Source: Phyto melanocephala
Lineage: Eukaryota > Arthropoda > Insecta > Diptera > Rhinophoridae
Direction: 5' to 3'
NCBI GenBank assembly: GCA_941918925.1
Contig: OW799233.1
Location: 117,379,833 to 117,443,832, forward strand
Length of the DNA stretch: 64,000 nucleotides
The translations under genes were made by a program, and so were the position numbers. How positions within the stretch are numbered: the first letter of the stretch is position 1; every line of letters begins with the position of its first letter. The notes below the pieces were generated by a model. It did no database searches. It saw only the letters and a list, made by a program, of their open reading frames with translations, and was not told the DNA's origin. Shown here piece by piece: positions 1-12,170 of the stretch.

Positions 1-880
1 GAAATTTAAAAGCTTATAAAACCGCCAAAATTAGAGGTATGATGATAAAATTTTCTACGTATATCCCCCTGGGCATTGTCATTACTGTGCCAGAAAATTA
101 GAGTGCCACGCCCACTTTTACGCCCACCTACCATATAACGTTTTACTCAAAATTCATATAATTTCTCTATTAATAAAGATTTTGGAATAACAAAGGGCTA
201 TATTGAAACTCCTAAGTTGTACTCATTCGCAAAAATAACTTTGACACGCCTACTATAACGCCCACTTTTCACGTTATTTACCGTTAATGAAATTTAAAAG
301 CTCATAAAACCGCCAAAATTAGAGGTATGATGGTAAAATTTGCTACGTATATCCCCCTAGGCAATGTCATTACTGTGGTAGAAAATTAAGTTGCCACGCC
401 CACTTTTACGCCCACCTCTCATATAACGTTTTACCTAAAATTGACATAATTTCTCTACTACTAATGACTTTGGAATAATAAAGGGTTATATTGAAACACC
501 TAAGTTGTACTCATTCGCAAAAATAACTTTGACACGCCTACTATAACGCCCACTTTTCACGTAATCTACCGTTAATGAAATTTAAAAGCTCATAAAACCG
601 CCAAAATTAGAGGTATGATGATCAAATGTGCTACGTTTTTCCTTCTAATCAATGTTATTGTTGTGCCAAAAAGTTTAGGTGACACGCCCACTTTAACGCC
701 TACCTCCCATATAACGGTTTATCTTAAATTCATGTAATTGTTCTATTTACAAAGTTTTTGGGAAAATAAAGGACTATATTGAAATATTTAACTTTAATTT
801 GTTGGCAGAAACTTTGTTGACACGCCTACTTTACGCCCACTTTCATTGAAAAATTACATTTATAAAAGCATTTCAGTAGC
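1..880 (+). repeat. 288-bp tandem array, three units
   Basis: The phrase GAAATTTAAAAGC recurs at 1, 289 and 577, a period of exactly 288 bp. Each unit contains two related CACGCC/TACTTT...CGCCCAC blocks, so it looks like an old dimer. The third unit is the most divergent and runs into the flank of the nested mariner insertion. The same array, also of period 288, lies in the copies at 12352 and 27080. Confidence 0.9.
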
Positions 881-894
881 ATATCGAAGTTATA

Positions 895-1510
895 GAGGGT
901 GGTTAAATTTTAAGGACCGATGTTGAATTTAAATAAAACACAAATTATTTAGGATATTATTATCATTTCTTTTTATAATGATAATATTTGTATGGTTCAA
1001 TTATGTATTTAACTAAATATCTGCCAAATGGCCCCCCATCCTTGGCGCCACTTCTCTATCTGATGGTCCAAATTTTCAATGACAATGTTTATGCTCAATT
1101 GTTGGGCATGATGATGAGGCGAGGTTGACTGCTCTTTTGCCACACTATTGCAAAAAACAGCAATGGTTCCCATTCAACGAACTAAGAAGGCATTCACAGA
1201 TTTTCTAACATTTTATACAGACCTGTTTTGCAGAAATTTTAAAATTTTTTACAATTCTCTCGATTGTGGACGAATTTGAACGATTATGTTGATCAAAAGA
1301 ATTACGAAGTGCACAAAACGCATTTTGATTTGAACACCCATTTTTATAAAAAACCTGAATAACTTTAAAGCATTGCTCATTTGCGTATCTTTCTACGGAT
1401 CAAATTGAGTAAGTTTGAGATTGTGAAATGTCAAATGAAATGCAGAAAACAAATTTAAAGATTAGGTGTAGTTCACTTTCAACATGGGCCCTTAAAATTT
1501 AACCACCCTC
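895..1510 (-). mobile_element. mariner-type internal-deletion derivative, nested, copy A
   Basis: Inverted ends GAGGGTGGTTAAATTTTAAGG and CCTTAAAATTTAACCACCCTC are flanked by TA on both sides (893-894, 1511-1512), the target used by the Tc1/mariner superfamily. The transposase reads from the right end on the minus strand. Only the N-terminal DNA-binding part is recognisable and it is frameshifted here; no catalytic region is present. The same insertion occupies the same site in the copies near 13485 and 26191, so it was carried along by its host element. Confidence 0.85.
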
Positions 1511-1620
1511 TACAAAGAAAGTGATACATATTTTATTATAAAGAGATTATTTTATAGCGATTAACAAAATAATAAATATTGTGCTTTAAATGTACACAAA
1601 ATTGGTGGTGGGTATAAAAG

Positions 1621-1637
1621 ATTCGGCACAGCCGAAT
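1621..1637 (+). other. terminal hairpin of mini-me-like element
   Basis: Perfect 7-bp stem ATTCGGC/GCCGAAT with a 3-base loop, followed by the conserved terminus TATAGTGCTCTTA. The same hairpin ends the elements at 26046 and 14392, and in diverged form those at 7285 and 36634. A hairpin close to the end is typical of Helitron/Helentron termini. Confidence 0.75.
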
Positions 1638-1961
1638 ATAGTGCTCTTATTTGTTATTCTTGTGGCTATGTTTTTTTGCATGCTGTAATAAAGGGGATTT
1701 CTGAATATTTGTACGAAAATTTGGTTGTTATTTCCTTAGTTCACCTGTTGAAATCATATTTAAATATATGTAAGTATATTTGTAGTTGCATTAAGTTAAA
1801 TAAAACTCAAATCATGCAATCAATAATTTTTCTTTTTATCACGTTAGCTTTTATATATATGTCAGATACTAGCATTTTAAAACTCATTAATTTTCAGTTG
1901 TTATACTTGAAAATATAATTAAAACTTTTCAAAAAAATCTGTCATGAAGTTTTAAAAAATA

Positions 1962-2478
1962 GCAAAAAATTTTAAAGTTGACCCTCGAACTGCTTCAAAT
2001 GTCACTAAACAGTATAAGGAAGACCTGAGCATTAAAAGAAAACCTGGATCAGGAAATAAAAAAGGTCCACGGGATATTAATTAGGTAAAAGAAGTCGAGC
2101 AACTGTAACGAACAGGGAGAGGACAAAAAAAAAACAAACAAAATTCTCTAAGCAATTTCTCGTGTGGCAAACGAAGCCAAGCATTTGTGGCATCTTTGAC
2201 CTTTTACGAGACAGCACCGAGTGCCTACATATTTTTGGCCTGATTTGGCATCATGTCACGATGGAAAAAAGGCACTTGAGTGGTATTCAAAGAATAATGT
2301 AATTTTTGTACCACGAGAGGAAAATCCATCTAACTGTCCAGAGCTTAGGCCTGTGGAAAAATACTGCGCTCTTGTAAAAATGGAGTTCAATAACACAGAA
2401 AAGGTGTCCCAGCTCCAAAAAGGTAACAGAAGCATCAGTAAAATCTTTAATGGAAGGACTTCCGAAAAAAGTCAATAA
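1962..2478 (+). pseudogene. decayed DD37E-type Tc1/mariner-superfamily transposase
   Basis: The first part reads as a helix-turn-helix segment with KQYKEDLSIKRKPGSG and then stops. An open stretch at 2221-2478 encodes the end of the catalytic core: FWPDLASCH with the second Asp, then ELRPVEKYCALVK with the Glu. I count 37 residues between this D and E, the spacing of the DD37E group (ITmD37E). The middle of the gene, including the first Asp, is missing, and stops lie between the halves. It starts about 300 bp after the end of composite copy 1. I found no convincing terminal inverted repeats. The identification as a DDE transposase remnant is secure; the exact lineage is inferred from spacing. 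Confidence 0.8.
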
Positions 2479-2579
2479 TTTTATAAATACAAAATAATAA
2501 ATTAAAATTTCAATGTTAAATAAATTTGTACAATATGCCAATAAATTTGCGTATTTTAAAGAGTTTCTATATTGCACGA

Positions 2580-4519
2580 TTTGAGTTTTATTTTACTCAA
2601 TGCAACTACAAATTATTTTTCGATATACTCCTTAGATATAAAACGGCTTTGAAAAGAAACTTAGAAATCAACATGTTTATTGATAAGTTAATTTTTATGC
2701 AGTAAATAATTTTATTCGTATATCTGATTTTTGGCGAGAAAAGAGACCAAGTGTGGCGAAAAACGGGTTTGGACTTAAGAGTGAATTCTGGCACCTAAAA
2801 TGGTTTAGAATAAGATGAAATGAGTTTGATTTCTGATAAAAATTTATTTACCCCATAAAAACGTACAAAACGGTCACTAATTGCGGCCTAATGATCAAGT
2901 ATCAAGATCATAACAAACACAGCAGCAACTATAGCAAAGGTATCGTCACATTAAAAGCGAAAAAAATATGCCACCACATAGGCATGACGTCATTAAAGTC
3001 GGCACCCAATCATAACTATATATACCAAATAGCATTTCCCAACTGAAGGTGTGTTCACAGTGATAATGCCTTATGAAACTTTAAATGCGTTTTTCTCAAA
3101 ACTTCATTTTCACACACTAGGTCACTTTTCTCGGAGAAGTCACATATACTTTCATTACTAGCGAAATTAGAAATATTTGTAATTATTTAATTTTGAGTAA
3201 ATGATTTAAAATAAATAAAGTTTATATGGGTTTGTGATGCCCCTTACTTTGTATCCACTTAGTACAAAGATCTTTATTCACTTAAGTCCTTCTGAATGAA
3301 AACAAATATATCAGAGTAAACGCGTTGTCAAATGTATGTATTGTCTCTCGTGGCACTGACCAAAACATCGCATGTGTCTAAAGAGCAAATGCTAACAATT
3401 GGAAGTAGTTGTGCTAAGCTTAAGTTATTGAAATCAAATGAAAGAAAAACAAAATTCAATTAAAAACAATTAATTAATACCTTTCCACCAAGCATAAAAT
3501 AATTACGCCAAACCCCCATTAAAAACCGGCTAACGACCACAAATCTATTTAAAAAGTAATAAAAATACTTCAGGTTCTAAATATTTTGCATTAAATTTCA
3601 CCATCTTCAATTTCTTTTAAGGCAACTTATTAATAAAATGAAAATTTTTCACTTTAAATATTTAATTTAAAATAACCCTTTTTTTATAATGGAAATAAAT
3701 TAGGTGCCAAGTTTGTATTTTTTTAATTTAAAGCCATTACTTTACTTAATTAAATGTTTTCCAAAATATAATGCCGTCTTTCGTTTGTTTAAAAACAATT
3801 TTTTCTATAAGAATGCTTAAAGGATTTTCAATAAGTTAATTAAAAAGGTTTAACATGCATACTGGCTATGCCTTTTGTCGGCAGCTAAATGTCTCCGAGA
3901 TTTAAAAATAATTATAATGTCAAGGTCATTTTTCTTTAATGTCTGCTGTAAAAAAGTGCTTAAAAAAATATTTGTCACATGCAAGAATTAATGTCATGTT
4001 TAATGCTGCAAAGCAAATACACTGTCTGTGTGTGTGTGTGTGTGTTTGCCTGTTGTTGTTGGCATTTTTGTTGAGTTAACAAATCAAAACTGGGTGCAAT
4101 TACAATTAAGTCACGATACAAAAAATAAGTTACACAACTATATGGATTAACAAATATCGAAATGAGGTCACATTTATGACACCTAGGGTTTCTGTTAACC
4201 CATTTACTCCCGCTGTGCCAATTTGAGAACACCTAAATATCTAGGGTTTTTGACAAAGTTGTAAACTTTAATGAATATATGTTTGCCTTATTGATTAGCT
4301 GTTAGTATATGATGTCAATTTTTTTGTATTACGAAAAAATAACGGTTAGTAAAAGGCACAGTCGTCATTTGGTAAAACAATTTGGAACATTTGGAATACC
4401 CTTTACGCTTTGCCGTTAAGTATTGCGTTGCAACAAGTTCTTTTGAATAAAGTAAAGTTGATAAAATGTAGCTATGAAATTAAATGCAAATTCTGCTAAC
4501 CATTATATATTTTTTATAG
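2580..4519. other. no gene seen; TG microsatellite
   Basis: A+T-rich sequence with no reading frame I can support. A short (TG)n tract lies at 4027-4045. The last 200 bases would be intron if the exon at 4520 is real. Confidence 0.6.
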
Positions 4520-4742
4520 CATCTTCACCAGTTTTGTCCTTCTTTGGCAATTGATTTGGGGCACTATAGGTGAAAACCGTAAAAAGAATTGCCCCATTGT
4601 AAATGTAGGTGATATGATAAAGAATTCCAAAGCTAAGTTTGGCTACAAGTTTGACAAAAATAGTGAGATTCTTCTGGTATGCTACAAAGACAATGGTATA
4701 TGTACAAAGGCTATAAACTACGACTGCTTCGATCCGGTGTGA
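4520..4742 (+). CDS. candidate terminal exon of a small secreted Cys-containing protein
   Basis: A pyrimidine-rich stretch ending TTTTTTATAG precedes an open frame that begins after the AG and runs to a TGA at 4740-4742. A stop at 4497 and the lack of an in-frame ATG make a spliced exon more likely than a single-exon gene. The encoded 74 residues begin IFTSFVLLWQLIWGTIG, which looks like the hydrophobic core of a signal peptide, followed by a polar region with four Cys (NCPIV, LVCYKD, GICTK, DCFDP). The TGA is followed by A-rich sequence that could hold a poly(A) signal. No family is recognised. The upstream exon is not identified; one weak option is an ATG at 4309 with a GT at 4314. It could also be a chance frame or a decayed paralogue. 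Confidence 0.35.
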
Positions 4743-5035
4743 ACCGGAATGAAATTAAAAAAAAAGTAAAATAAAAAAAATATAATAAGGGCATGGGTGG
4801 AGCTAATGAGTTGGACCCGTCTATTTTACTGTATAGAAGTGGCATAAATAGAAAACATACTGGTGGTTTTTATTTAAGTATACATATATGAGAGATATGG
4901 AAAAATAATATGTTTGGCAGATTAACGTAGCCTATAGAGAAGGTAGCATGGACTAATTACCATTTAGAAAAAACACAGCTAGATTTTTTTTATTTATATA
5001 AATTTTATTAACAAATAATTCAATTACAATAGTTT

Positions 5036-5065
5036 GTCTCAGCGCCTAAAAGGCATTATTGAGAC
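5036..5065 (-). other. 3' UTR stem-loop of the LINE
   Basis: GTCTC and GAGAC pair around an inner GCCT/AGGC stem. The structure sits about 50 bp from the A-rich 3' end of the element. In several LINE lineages a 3' stem-loop is recognised by the reverse transcriptase; that role here is inferred from position. Confidence 0.55.
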
Positions 5066-5361
5066 GATTTGGCAAAAATATATTTATTTAATTTAATTTA
5101 GGAGTTAATTTAAATTGTGAGATCGGTTTATAGAAGAGATCATTATAAAAAAATTTCTTTTATATGTTGCAAAATGTGTTGTTTAAGAAAGTCTTTTAAA
5201 AACAGAAATTCTTTTTTTAGTTTTTAACATTTGAGGCAAATTATTGTATTCACGACTACCCATAAATTCCACACGCTATTTTGTTGTTTCGAACCTACAC
5301 CAAGAGATTCTTAAATTTTCATTATTTCTTGTATTTATCACATGGTTACATCTCATAAAAT

Positions 5362-6529
5362 TTATAGTATGATGTCCAATTTGTGCAAACACTTAAAAAC
5401 ATATATTAGAAGTTGCATTTTGTAAATACCATGTATAGGTAAAACTGTTTGACATTTATCAATATATAGAGAAATAGTGGGATATTTTATTGGTAGATTA
5501 TATACAGCCTTAAGGGCTTTATTTTGCATACGTTGAAACGACTTAAAGTCATTACTCTTTTTGTAACCATAACAAATGGTTAAATAATTCAAAAGGCCAT
5601 GAATTAATGCATTATAAACTGAAGGTTTAGTATCTTTATCAAATTTATTTTTGAATTTTTATATACCAACAGCTTGAGCAGTTTTAGTTCTCAAAATTTG
5701 TAGGTGTTCATTCCAAACCAGATTGTTTTGTAAAATTATACCCAAGTATTTTGTAGAGCTGGTTTCAACAACTTTTCTACCATTAACATGTACTGAAAAT
5801 TGGTTATTATGACGGCTGGACTTAAATCTAAGTAGCTGCGTTTTATTTGCATTAAAAACAATTTTGTTTACTCGCGCAAACTCAGATCTCAAAGCTGCAT
5901 CGCGTTCCATGTAAGCTTTTACTACCGTTTCGTGTTTGAATGAATAAAATAAGCAAATATCATTCGCATACATAAATATTTTACCAGTTAGGACAAGGTT
6001 ATGTAAATTATTAAGAAATATGGTAAACGACAACGGCCCAAGTACACTACCCTGAGGCACACCACATAAAACTGAACTGAACTGTTGGCGTTTGGTTAAG
6101 TAGCTTCGCAGTAAGAGCAAGTCCTTCCCGTAAACACCATAGAATTTTTAAAGCAAAATATCATGATCAATGAGGTCAAAAGCTTTTCTAAAATCATAAA
6201 AAATGCCAGCTACGCCGCTTTGTCCTTCATCCAAACATTTACAAATAAAATTAATAACGTTAACGACTGCTTCTTCAGTTCCACATCCTTTTCTGAAGCC
6301 ATATTGAAAGTTGCTAAGTAAATTATTATTATACGTACATATATGATGAAATTTGGTCATATAAAATTTTTTCAAATACGTTGTTTATTATGAAAAGTAC
6401 TGCTATAGGTCTGTACATATTGGCCCCCCTCTGCGACCACAGGGATTTAATAACGTGCCTGAGAAACTTACAAATCATGTGAAATGTGTTTTTTGCCATA
6501 ATAGAAGTCGTTGGCGTTGCAAAAAACAT
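5362..6529 (-). pseudogene. non-LTR reverse transcriptase, frameshifted
   Basis: Three or more overlapping minus-strand frames together cover fingers and palm. 6329-6529 has YRPIAVLF and FEKILYDQI. 6148-6375 has QYGFRKGCGTEEAV and the first catalytic block FYDFRKAFD. 5659-6120 has CGVPQGSVLGPL, then the active-site box, then KYLGIILQNNLVWNEH. 5362-5592 has FKSFQRMQNKALKAVYNLP of the C-terminal region. The canonical YADD box reads YAND at residues 51-54 of the 5659-6120 frame, so the first box Asp is lost. Frame changes near 6375, 6130 and 5640 confirm decay. The family copies RNA into DNA at a nicked target; this copy cannot. Confidence 0.88.
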
Positions 6530-6721
6530 TTTGCATCAAAAAATTTTGATATAAAAATTTTTGGATACATTTCCTAGATTTCCAAAAAAATACATATGTT
6601 TTAATTGTTTCCAAATGGGTTTTACTAATTTGTTAGCGGTTAACTCGAGTGACATTGTCGTGCTAAAATAAGAAAGTAAGTAGTGAGGTACTGTATTTAA
6701 GTTTTAGTATTTTTATATTCT

Positions 6722-7285
6722 TCTTTGTCATTCCGTGTGAAATTTCTACAATTTTCATTTTAGACCCCATAAAGTATATATTATGAAAGCTTATGAATAG
6801 AGGAGTTCATGGAACATTGTCAGTCTGTCCGTGTGTATTGAAATCAACTTTTTGAAACTCCCCGACATCTCGTGAACCTGCGTTAAGTATTAAAATATTG
6901 GTATATAAACAACTGAGATATGAGGAAAAAACCACGACCACGTCGTTTTTTCACAATAACATACAAACGTGGTATACTGGTTAGAGTAAACGTGGCATCG
7001 AATCCCAGCTGAACCAAAAAAAAATTTTTTTAATGTATTTTTTTTTTTATTTTTAGTTTTATTTTTTATATTATTTATATTTTTATATTTTTTTTATTTT
7101 TTTTTAGCATACATACATAAACCCAATTTATAATTTTACAATGGGATGTTTTTATATATGTATGTTTTTTATGTTGGTATTTCATATGAGATGAATGGTG
7201 ATACAAACAATTGTTATTGCATGACTACAAGTTGTGAAGGTTATATAAGGTGCGGCACGACCGAATATATAATTCTAACTTGTTT
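6722..7285 (+). mobile_element. short mini-me variant with tRNA-like segment
   Basis: Begins TTTGTCATTCCGTGTGAAAT, then the conserved core ACCCCATAAAGTATATATT and a reduced GTCY tract (CAGTCTGTCCGTGTG). It ends with the diverged hairpin terminus GACCGAATATATAATTCTAA followed by CTTGTT. A related inverted copy lies at 14392-14940; both share the phrase TGCATGACTACA near the right end. Much shorter than the composite copies: no 288-bp array and no nested mariner. Confidence 0.7.
6967..7016 (+). other. tRNA-like A/B-box segment inside mini-me variant
   Basis: GTGGTATACTGGTTAGAGTA resembles a Pol III A box and CATCGAATCCCAGCTGAACC resembles a B box plus acceptor end. The boxes are only about 32 bp apart, so this is a shortened tRNA relic, not a functional tRNA gene. 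The related element at 14392 has the matching motif GGTTCGAGTCA on its minus strand (14600-14610). Confidence 0.45.
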
Positions 7286-7289
7286 AGAT

Positions 7290-10200
7290 ATAACTTAGTA
7301 GCGAGAGTGGTCATTCTTTACAAAGGGTGGACAAGTTTTATATAAGTTAGTGATTTTATTCATAATTTTTTTTCCAATATCATAACTCTCAAAAATGTAG
7401 TAAAATTTTTCCTGAAATAAATTTTTTATTATTTGGGATGGAAAGATGAAACTGCACTTCATCTTATAGTTGGCTTTTTGTTTTCGGGATATAAGTTAAT
7501 ATCAGAAATAAAAGTAGTTCCACTACTTACATATATAACCATAATTAACAAAATTGTGTGTTTAAAAGAAAAAGCGAAATTCTATTATTTTATTTTATTT
7601 TTTATTTGTATTTATTTCTGACTCGAATTCATTTAATTTTTAATTCTTCTATACGAAGAGATTTGATTTTGATTTTTCTATTTGTGATAATTTATTCCAC
7701 CGTAACATTAGATTGCATTTTCGAACCAACTGCAGATTCATATGAACACTCTATGATTGGAACGTAAAGTATTGAATGTAAATATTATCTTATTATCTCA
7801 AAAGCTTAAATTAAATAGAAAACTTTAATCGAACATCTCAATTCTATTCATATTTAACACAACATAAGCCTTTTTTGTTATTCTTTGTTAAGTTCCAGAT
7901 TGGTGCAAATAAATAGGAACTATCTAATATGAACTTTGCAGGTAATACTCGTTTTGCAGATAATTCTACTGTAAAGGGTGTGTAAATATTGGTCTTGAAA
8001 ATTACGCCATGAACGCGCAAACAGCGTCGCCCCTATGCCCTAAATAATATATAAGCATTAATGCCATGAAATTAAATAATGAATAAATTCAATTACATAA
8101 ATATCAAAGATTTTTATCTCTGTTCTATTTAAATTTAAAACTTTTAGTCTCTTCTGGATGTGGTACAGCCTAACATCGTTTTGCTACTTGTTTAACTACT
8201 TTTGAAAAAAAAACTTTTTCATACATGTGCTGCAGGTTTTTATAAATTCTCAGGAATTTTTCCATGCCAATTTGTCTTGCTTTCTTTTTGTTAAGCCCTA
8301 ACTTTTAATAAGTTTCTACTTGGTGGCATATTGAGAGACACTCACGTGTTAACTTTATTTTGTTAAATAAATTTAAATAATGTTCGCATAAGTGCGGTTT
8401 ATATATATTTGTTGCGTTTATGTGTATGTTTTCGTTAAATGAGCTTGATAATATTAGAAATTTGTTTATTGCTGTGTTGTTACTCTCTCTCCCTCTCTTT
8501 TTCTCTCTCTTGCTCCCTATATTTTTCCTGTCATGGTTATTGCCATATTTTATGGTTTCAATTACTGTTTATTTATAAATTTACATAAAAAATTAGCTGA
8601 AGGTAAACCAAGGAAACAGAAACGCACACTAATGGATTTACACATAAACACCATGGCCTATTCTTGTATTGAAATACACTTAAGTGAACATTTACACACT
8701 CACACAACCTGTATAGACGATGTATGTATGGCGGTTTTTATGAGTGTGATCTTTACAAACACATGCCATTTTGTTTTATTTATTAAAAAGTAATTATAGG
8801 TTGTGTACGAAGTGCTATTTAATAGATTTTTTTGCTTAAGTTAACTTATGTATACATGTGTGTGTATTTATTTGCTTTTCTGTTATAAAAATTATATAAT
8901 TTCACTTTCCTTTTGCTGTTCTTTTCTTATATTTCATTATGTTACATTTTTTTACTTGGACTTTCATCCTTCTGCCTTGTTAGCTTTTCTTTATTGTTGC
9001 TATTTTTCGTTTTATTTATTAAAATTTCTCAGCGTGATATGAAGTGCTTGCTGGCTGCCAACTTACAGATTGTAAGATAGAAGAGAGCAAGTGGTACACT
9101 TAAAAAGTAAAAATGGGCCATTAATAGCAGCCTTTAGTTTATTTAAATGTTTAAAATGAAAACCATGACATTTGCTCTTTATTACTTTTGACTTCCTTGT
9201 TTTATACACATTTCCTTAAAAAATTTTTTATAGGAAAATTTAGTTGGTTATATAAACAGTTTTTTATTTGTGCATGCGTATGATTTTGGCGGTAAAGGGC
9301 AGATTATAAAAATGTTTTAAAAAGATTTTTTAACGGTCTAACTATGAAAAATATATATGGAGTTTATTTAAATTTAAAGTGAAAGGTTATAAACAGAGTT
9401 TAAAAAGAAATGTCTGTATGTTGACATTGAGAAAGGTCAATTATATTTTCAAAAGATTTAAGAAATTAGAAAAAAATAATTTTTATAGATAAACAATGGA
9501 GTTATTAAGTTTAGTACCCTCTTTACTGCTGCAGGACAATAGGATATAGTCCTTTTTAAATAAACTAATATATATAAAAATGGATCAATAAAATAATGAA
9601 TTCATGAATAATCAAACAATTGAATCTGTGACCGGATGCGTAAATGACCAAAAGAATGAGCTTATATGTGAACGGTTAAGTGGAGGAATCAGTGTACGAA
9701 CATTAAATGTATAAAACGATAAATTAATGAATGAGCGAGTAAAAGGATAGACAGTATGTTGTTGTATGGCACCGACATCATGTGCCATAATGTGACTTGT
9801 AGCTACACAAAAAGGTTATCTAGTTGCGCTACTCAACATATCACAGATGGCTATCTTACTTACAATAATTCTTGGTTACATACCAAAATATGTTTCGAAT
9901 TTTGTAGGCAGTGCTTCTATATTGCATCCGTTAAAATGATTAAATGGTTTGCGTACTGGTATTTTTTTCAGCACTAGAAAAAGCAGACAAATTTATTGAA
10001 GCATTAATTTTAACTTTAGTGCTACTACTTTTTTTTTTAGGAGTGCGTAAGGGTGAGGCTTGATTAAGCCGTTCCTGGTGGGAATGAAATTAGTGTTAGT
10101 GAAATTTTTGGAGGGTAATTTCAATGTAACCAGCTAAGAACGTTGGACTTTCTTTGACTTGTTACTTGTTTTTCACTGCCAGGGAATGCAATTAATTAGT

Positions 10201-10575
10201 TGCAGTATCGGGTGTGTGAACCAAAAAAAGTCGAAAAATTCACAGAGTAACTCATTTTGTTCAAAGACAACCTTTTGTTCACTAGTTATTAAAAGTCCGA
10301 CTAAGGTAGGGCATTCATCCTCGATTCAGTTCTTCTGCTTAACATTAAACACAGCCACCACGTGATTTCTGCAGAGACCTCACAAAAAAACAGTTTAGAA
10401 CAAGTTCTAAAATAATAACGTTAGCGTCTGTCATGTGTAAAACATACCATGTAATTTGTTTCGAATAAATGCACACTTACATAGTGCGGTGAGTCGGCGC
10501 TGAGGCAACGCCGTTAAAAGGTTCAACCAACTCAGACATTACTTCATAAAACATTAGATAAGACAGGTGTCACTT
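7290..10575. other. no gene seen; CT-rich microsatellite
   Basis: A+T-rich sequence. Short open frames here (for example 8533-8793) show no recognisable motif. An interrupted (CT)n tract occupies 8481-8517. Confidence 0.6.
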
Positions 10576-10893
10576 AAGACACATCAAGAAAGTTAAAAAT
10601 TGAAAATTAATAAAATTAAATAGAAATAAAGAAAAGTTAAATAAAATTTAAAAGTTAAATGTTTATTTAATAAAGAAGAGCCACTGAGCAACAGGTTATA
10701 TAAAATCAATATATAGAGGCACTCAACCATTAACTCAAACGTTAAATTGCCAACTGTAGTTCTTGTGTTTGGACACCAGCGATCAGGGTAAACAAATAAA
10801 ATAAAAATAATAAGTGTATGAAGCTCATAAGTCTAAGAATTTATTAAAATAAATTACATCTTATAAATCTGTTTTTTAAAAAAGACACATCAA
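10576..10893. repeat. 294-bp A-rich block between 12-bp direct repeats
   Basis: AAGACACATCAA occurs at 10576-10587 and again at 10882-10893. The enclosed segment is A-rich and contains TATATAAAATC near 10695 and an AATAAAATAAAAATAATAAG stretch. The layout fits a retroposed insertion with a 12-bp target duplication or a small solo LTR, but neither is proven. Confidence 0.35.
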
Positions 10894-12170
10894 AAAATTA
10901 CTTACTGTAAATCAGACCATAAGCAAATAATAAACCCCTTGGTAATCATATTTCCAGTATCTAAAAATAAAATAATAGAATCAATTAAGCGAAATGGAGA
11001 CTTTACCCACAATGATCACGCAAAATAAATAAACATCAGAACAAGTACCGCAGATAGAAACAATTTAGAATCAAATGAGAATTGAAATAATATTTTAAAC
11101 TTTGCTCGAGCAAAACTTGAGTGACTGTAATCCATCAACATCGCAGCCATTAGTTTGCCTTTATGTCAAGGCTCTTAATTAAGCCTTATTTATACCATAA
11201 GAGGCAAAGAATTCAAAATGCCCATTGGAGTACTTACACAATACTTTAGAGGACGTGTTCCGCGCTCTCATCATCCACATCTCAAAATGGCGCAAAAACT
11301 TTATTTTGATAAAAATATTGTGGCAATAATTAAAAATACTTCTTCACAACCTAAAATTATAAAGACAATAGAACCTTTTTCACAACTTCTTTAATTTTAG
11401 TTTGACTGCCAAGCTTAGAATCAAATCACTCGCAATTCACTTGCCGTTGTATTTATACAACTTGTACTAGCAGTCTGTGGAATACTTTCAGTTTATTTTA
11501 AAAGATTTCTAATTTATTGGTTTATCACTGGAATTTTATTTTTTTTATACCCGCCACCAAAAAATGGTGGGGGTATATTCATTTTGTCATTCCGTTTGTA
11601 ACACATCGAAATATGCATTTTAGACCACATAAAGTATATATATTCTGAATCAGGGTTTTATTTGATGACGATCTAGCTATGTCCATCCGTCTGTCCGTCT
11701 GTCCGTCTGTTGAAAGCTCGATAGAGGTCGCACCGAAAAAGCTAGGGGACTCAAATTTTGCCAGAATCTTTCTTATAGACATGGTTTGTTTGGTATTGAA
11801 AATGGGCTAAATCAGAATATTAGGAAGAGAGTTATAGCTCGAAAAGCAAGAGTAGGTCGAAAAAACCGTGTCCTTCAAACATCGAATAAAATGGAATTGT
11901 GTCCAAATGCATTAACGTAGACTCATGAAACTTCGAATATATATTTCCTGAGTAAAAACAATATTGTTCCCCGAAAATTATCTAAATATATCTATTGGGA
12001 GAGGAGTTATCGATCAAAATGTACGAAAATTTTGTACCGCAAAGTGTATTTTTCGGTATATATAAAAACAAAAACGTCATAAAAGCAACAAAATTACATG
12101 TACGACTCTGAAATTTTGCACACTTTGCTTTTTATTGAGACGCTTTTTTGTAACGGAAAATCAATGTGCC

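Larger units (their letters stand above)
1..1655 (+). mobile_element. mini-me/Helentron-like composite element, copy 1 (left part outside window)
   Basis: Right-hand part of a dispersed non-autonomous element seen again at 11546-14166 and, inverted, at 26046-28495. Here it holds three 288-bp tandem units (1-880), a nested mariner derivative (895-1510), a shared tail with TGATACATATTTTATTATAA, and a terminal hairpin (1621-1637) followed by TATAGTGCTCTTATTTGTT. The complete copies begin with a second hairpin and a TA core plus GTCY repeat, which is the known signature of mini-me/DINE-1 elements of Diptera. No protein is encoded. Rolling-circle movement is inferred from family resemblance and the terminal hairpins, not shown. 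Confidence 0.75.
4986..6530 (-). mobile_element. 5'-truncated LINE (Jockey/CR1-like), minus strand
   Basis: A non-LTR retrotransposon remnant: reverse transcriptase fragments at 5362-6529, then a 3' UTR with a strong stem-loop (5036-5065) and an A-rich 3' end near 4986 (AATAAAAAAAA on the minus strand). The 5' part (ORF1, endonuclease) is missing, as is usual for LINE copies. Clade placement is by motif impression only. Confidence 0.8.

Noticed and set aside
1..880. CRISPR-like regular repeats
   Set aside because: The 288-bp period has no short repeat/unique spacer pattern, and the setting is an insect genome.
8533..8793. 86-codon open frame on the plus strand
   Set aside because: No motif, skewed to residues expected from A+T-rich DNA, and no splice or transcript signals.
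11579..11782. 67-codon minus-strand frame
   Set aside because: Lies across the core and GTCY repeat of a mini-me-like element; the translation is repeat sequence.
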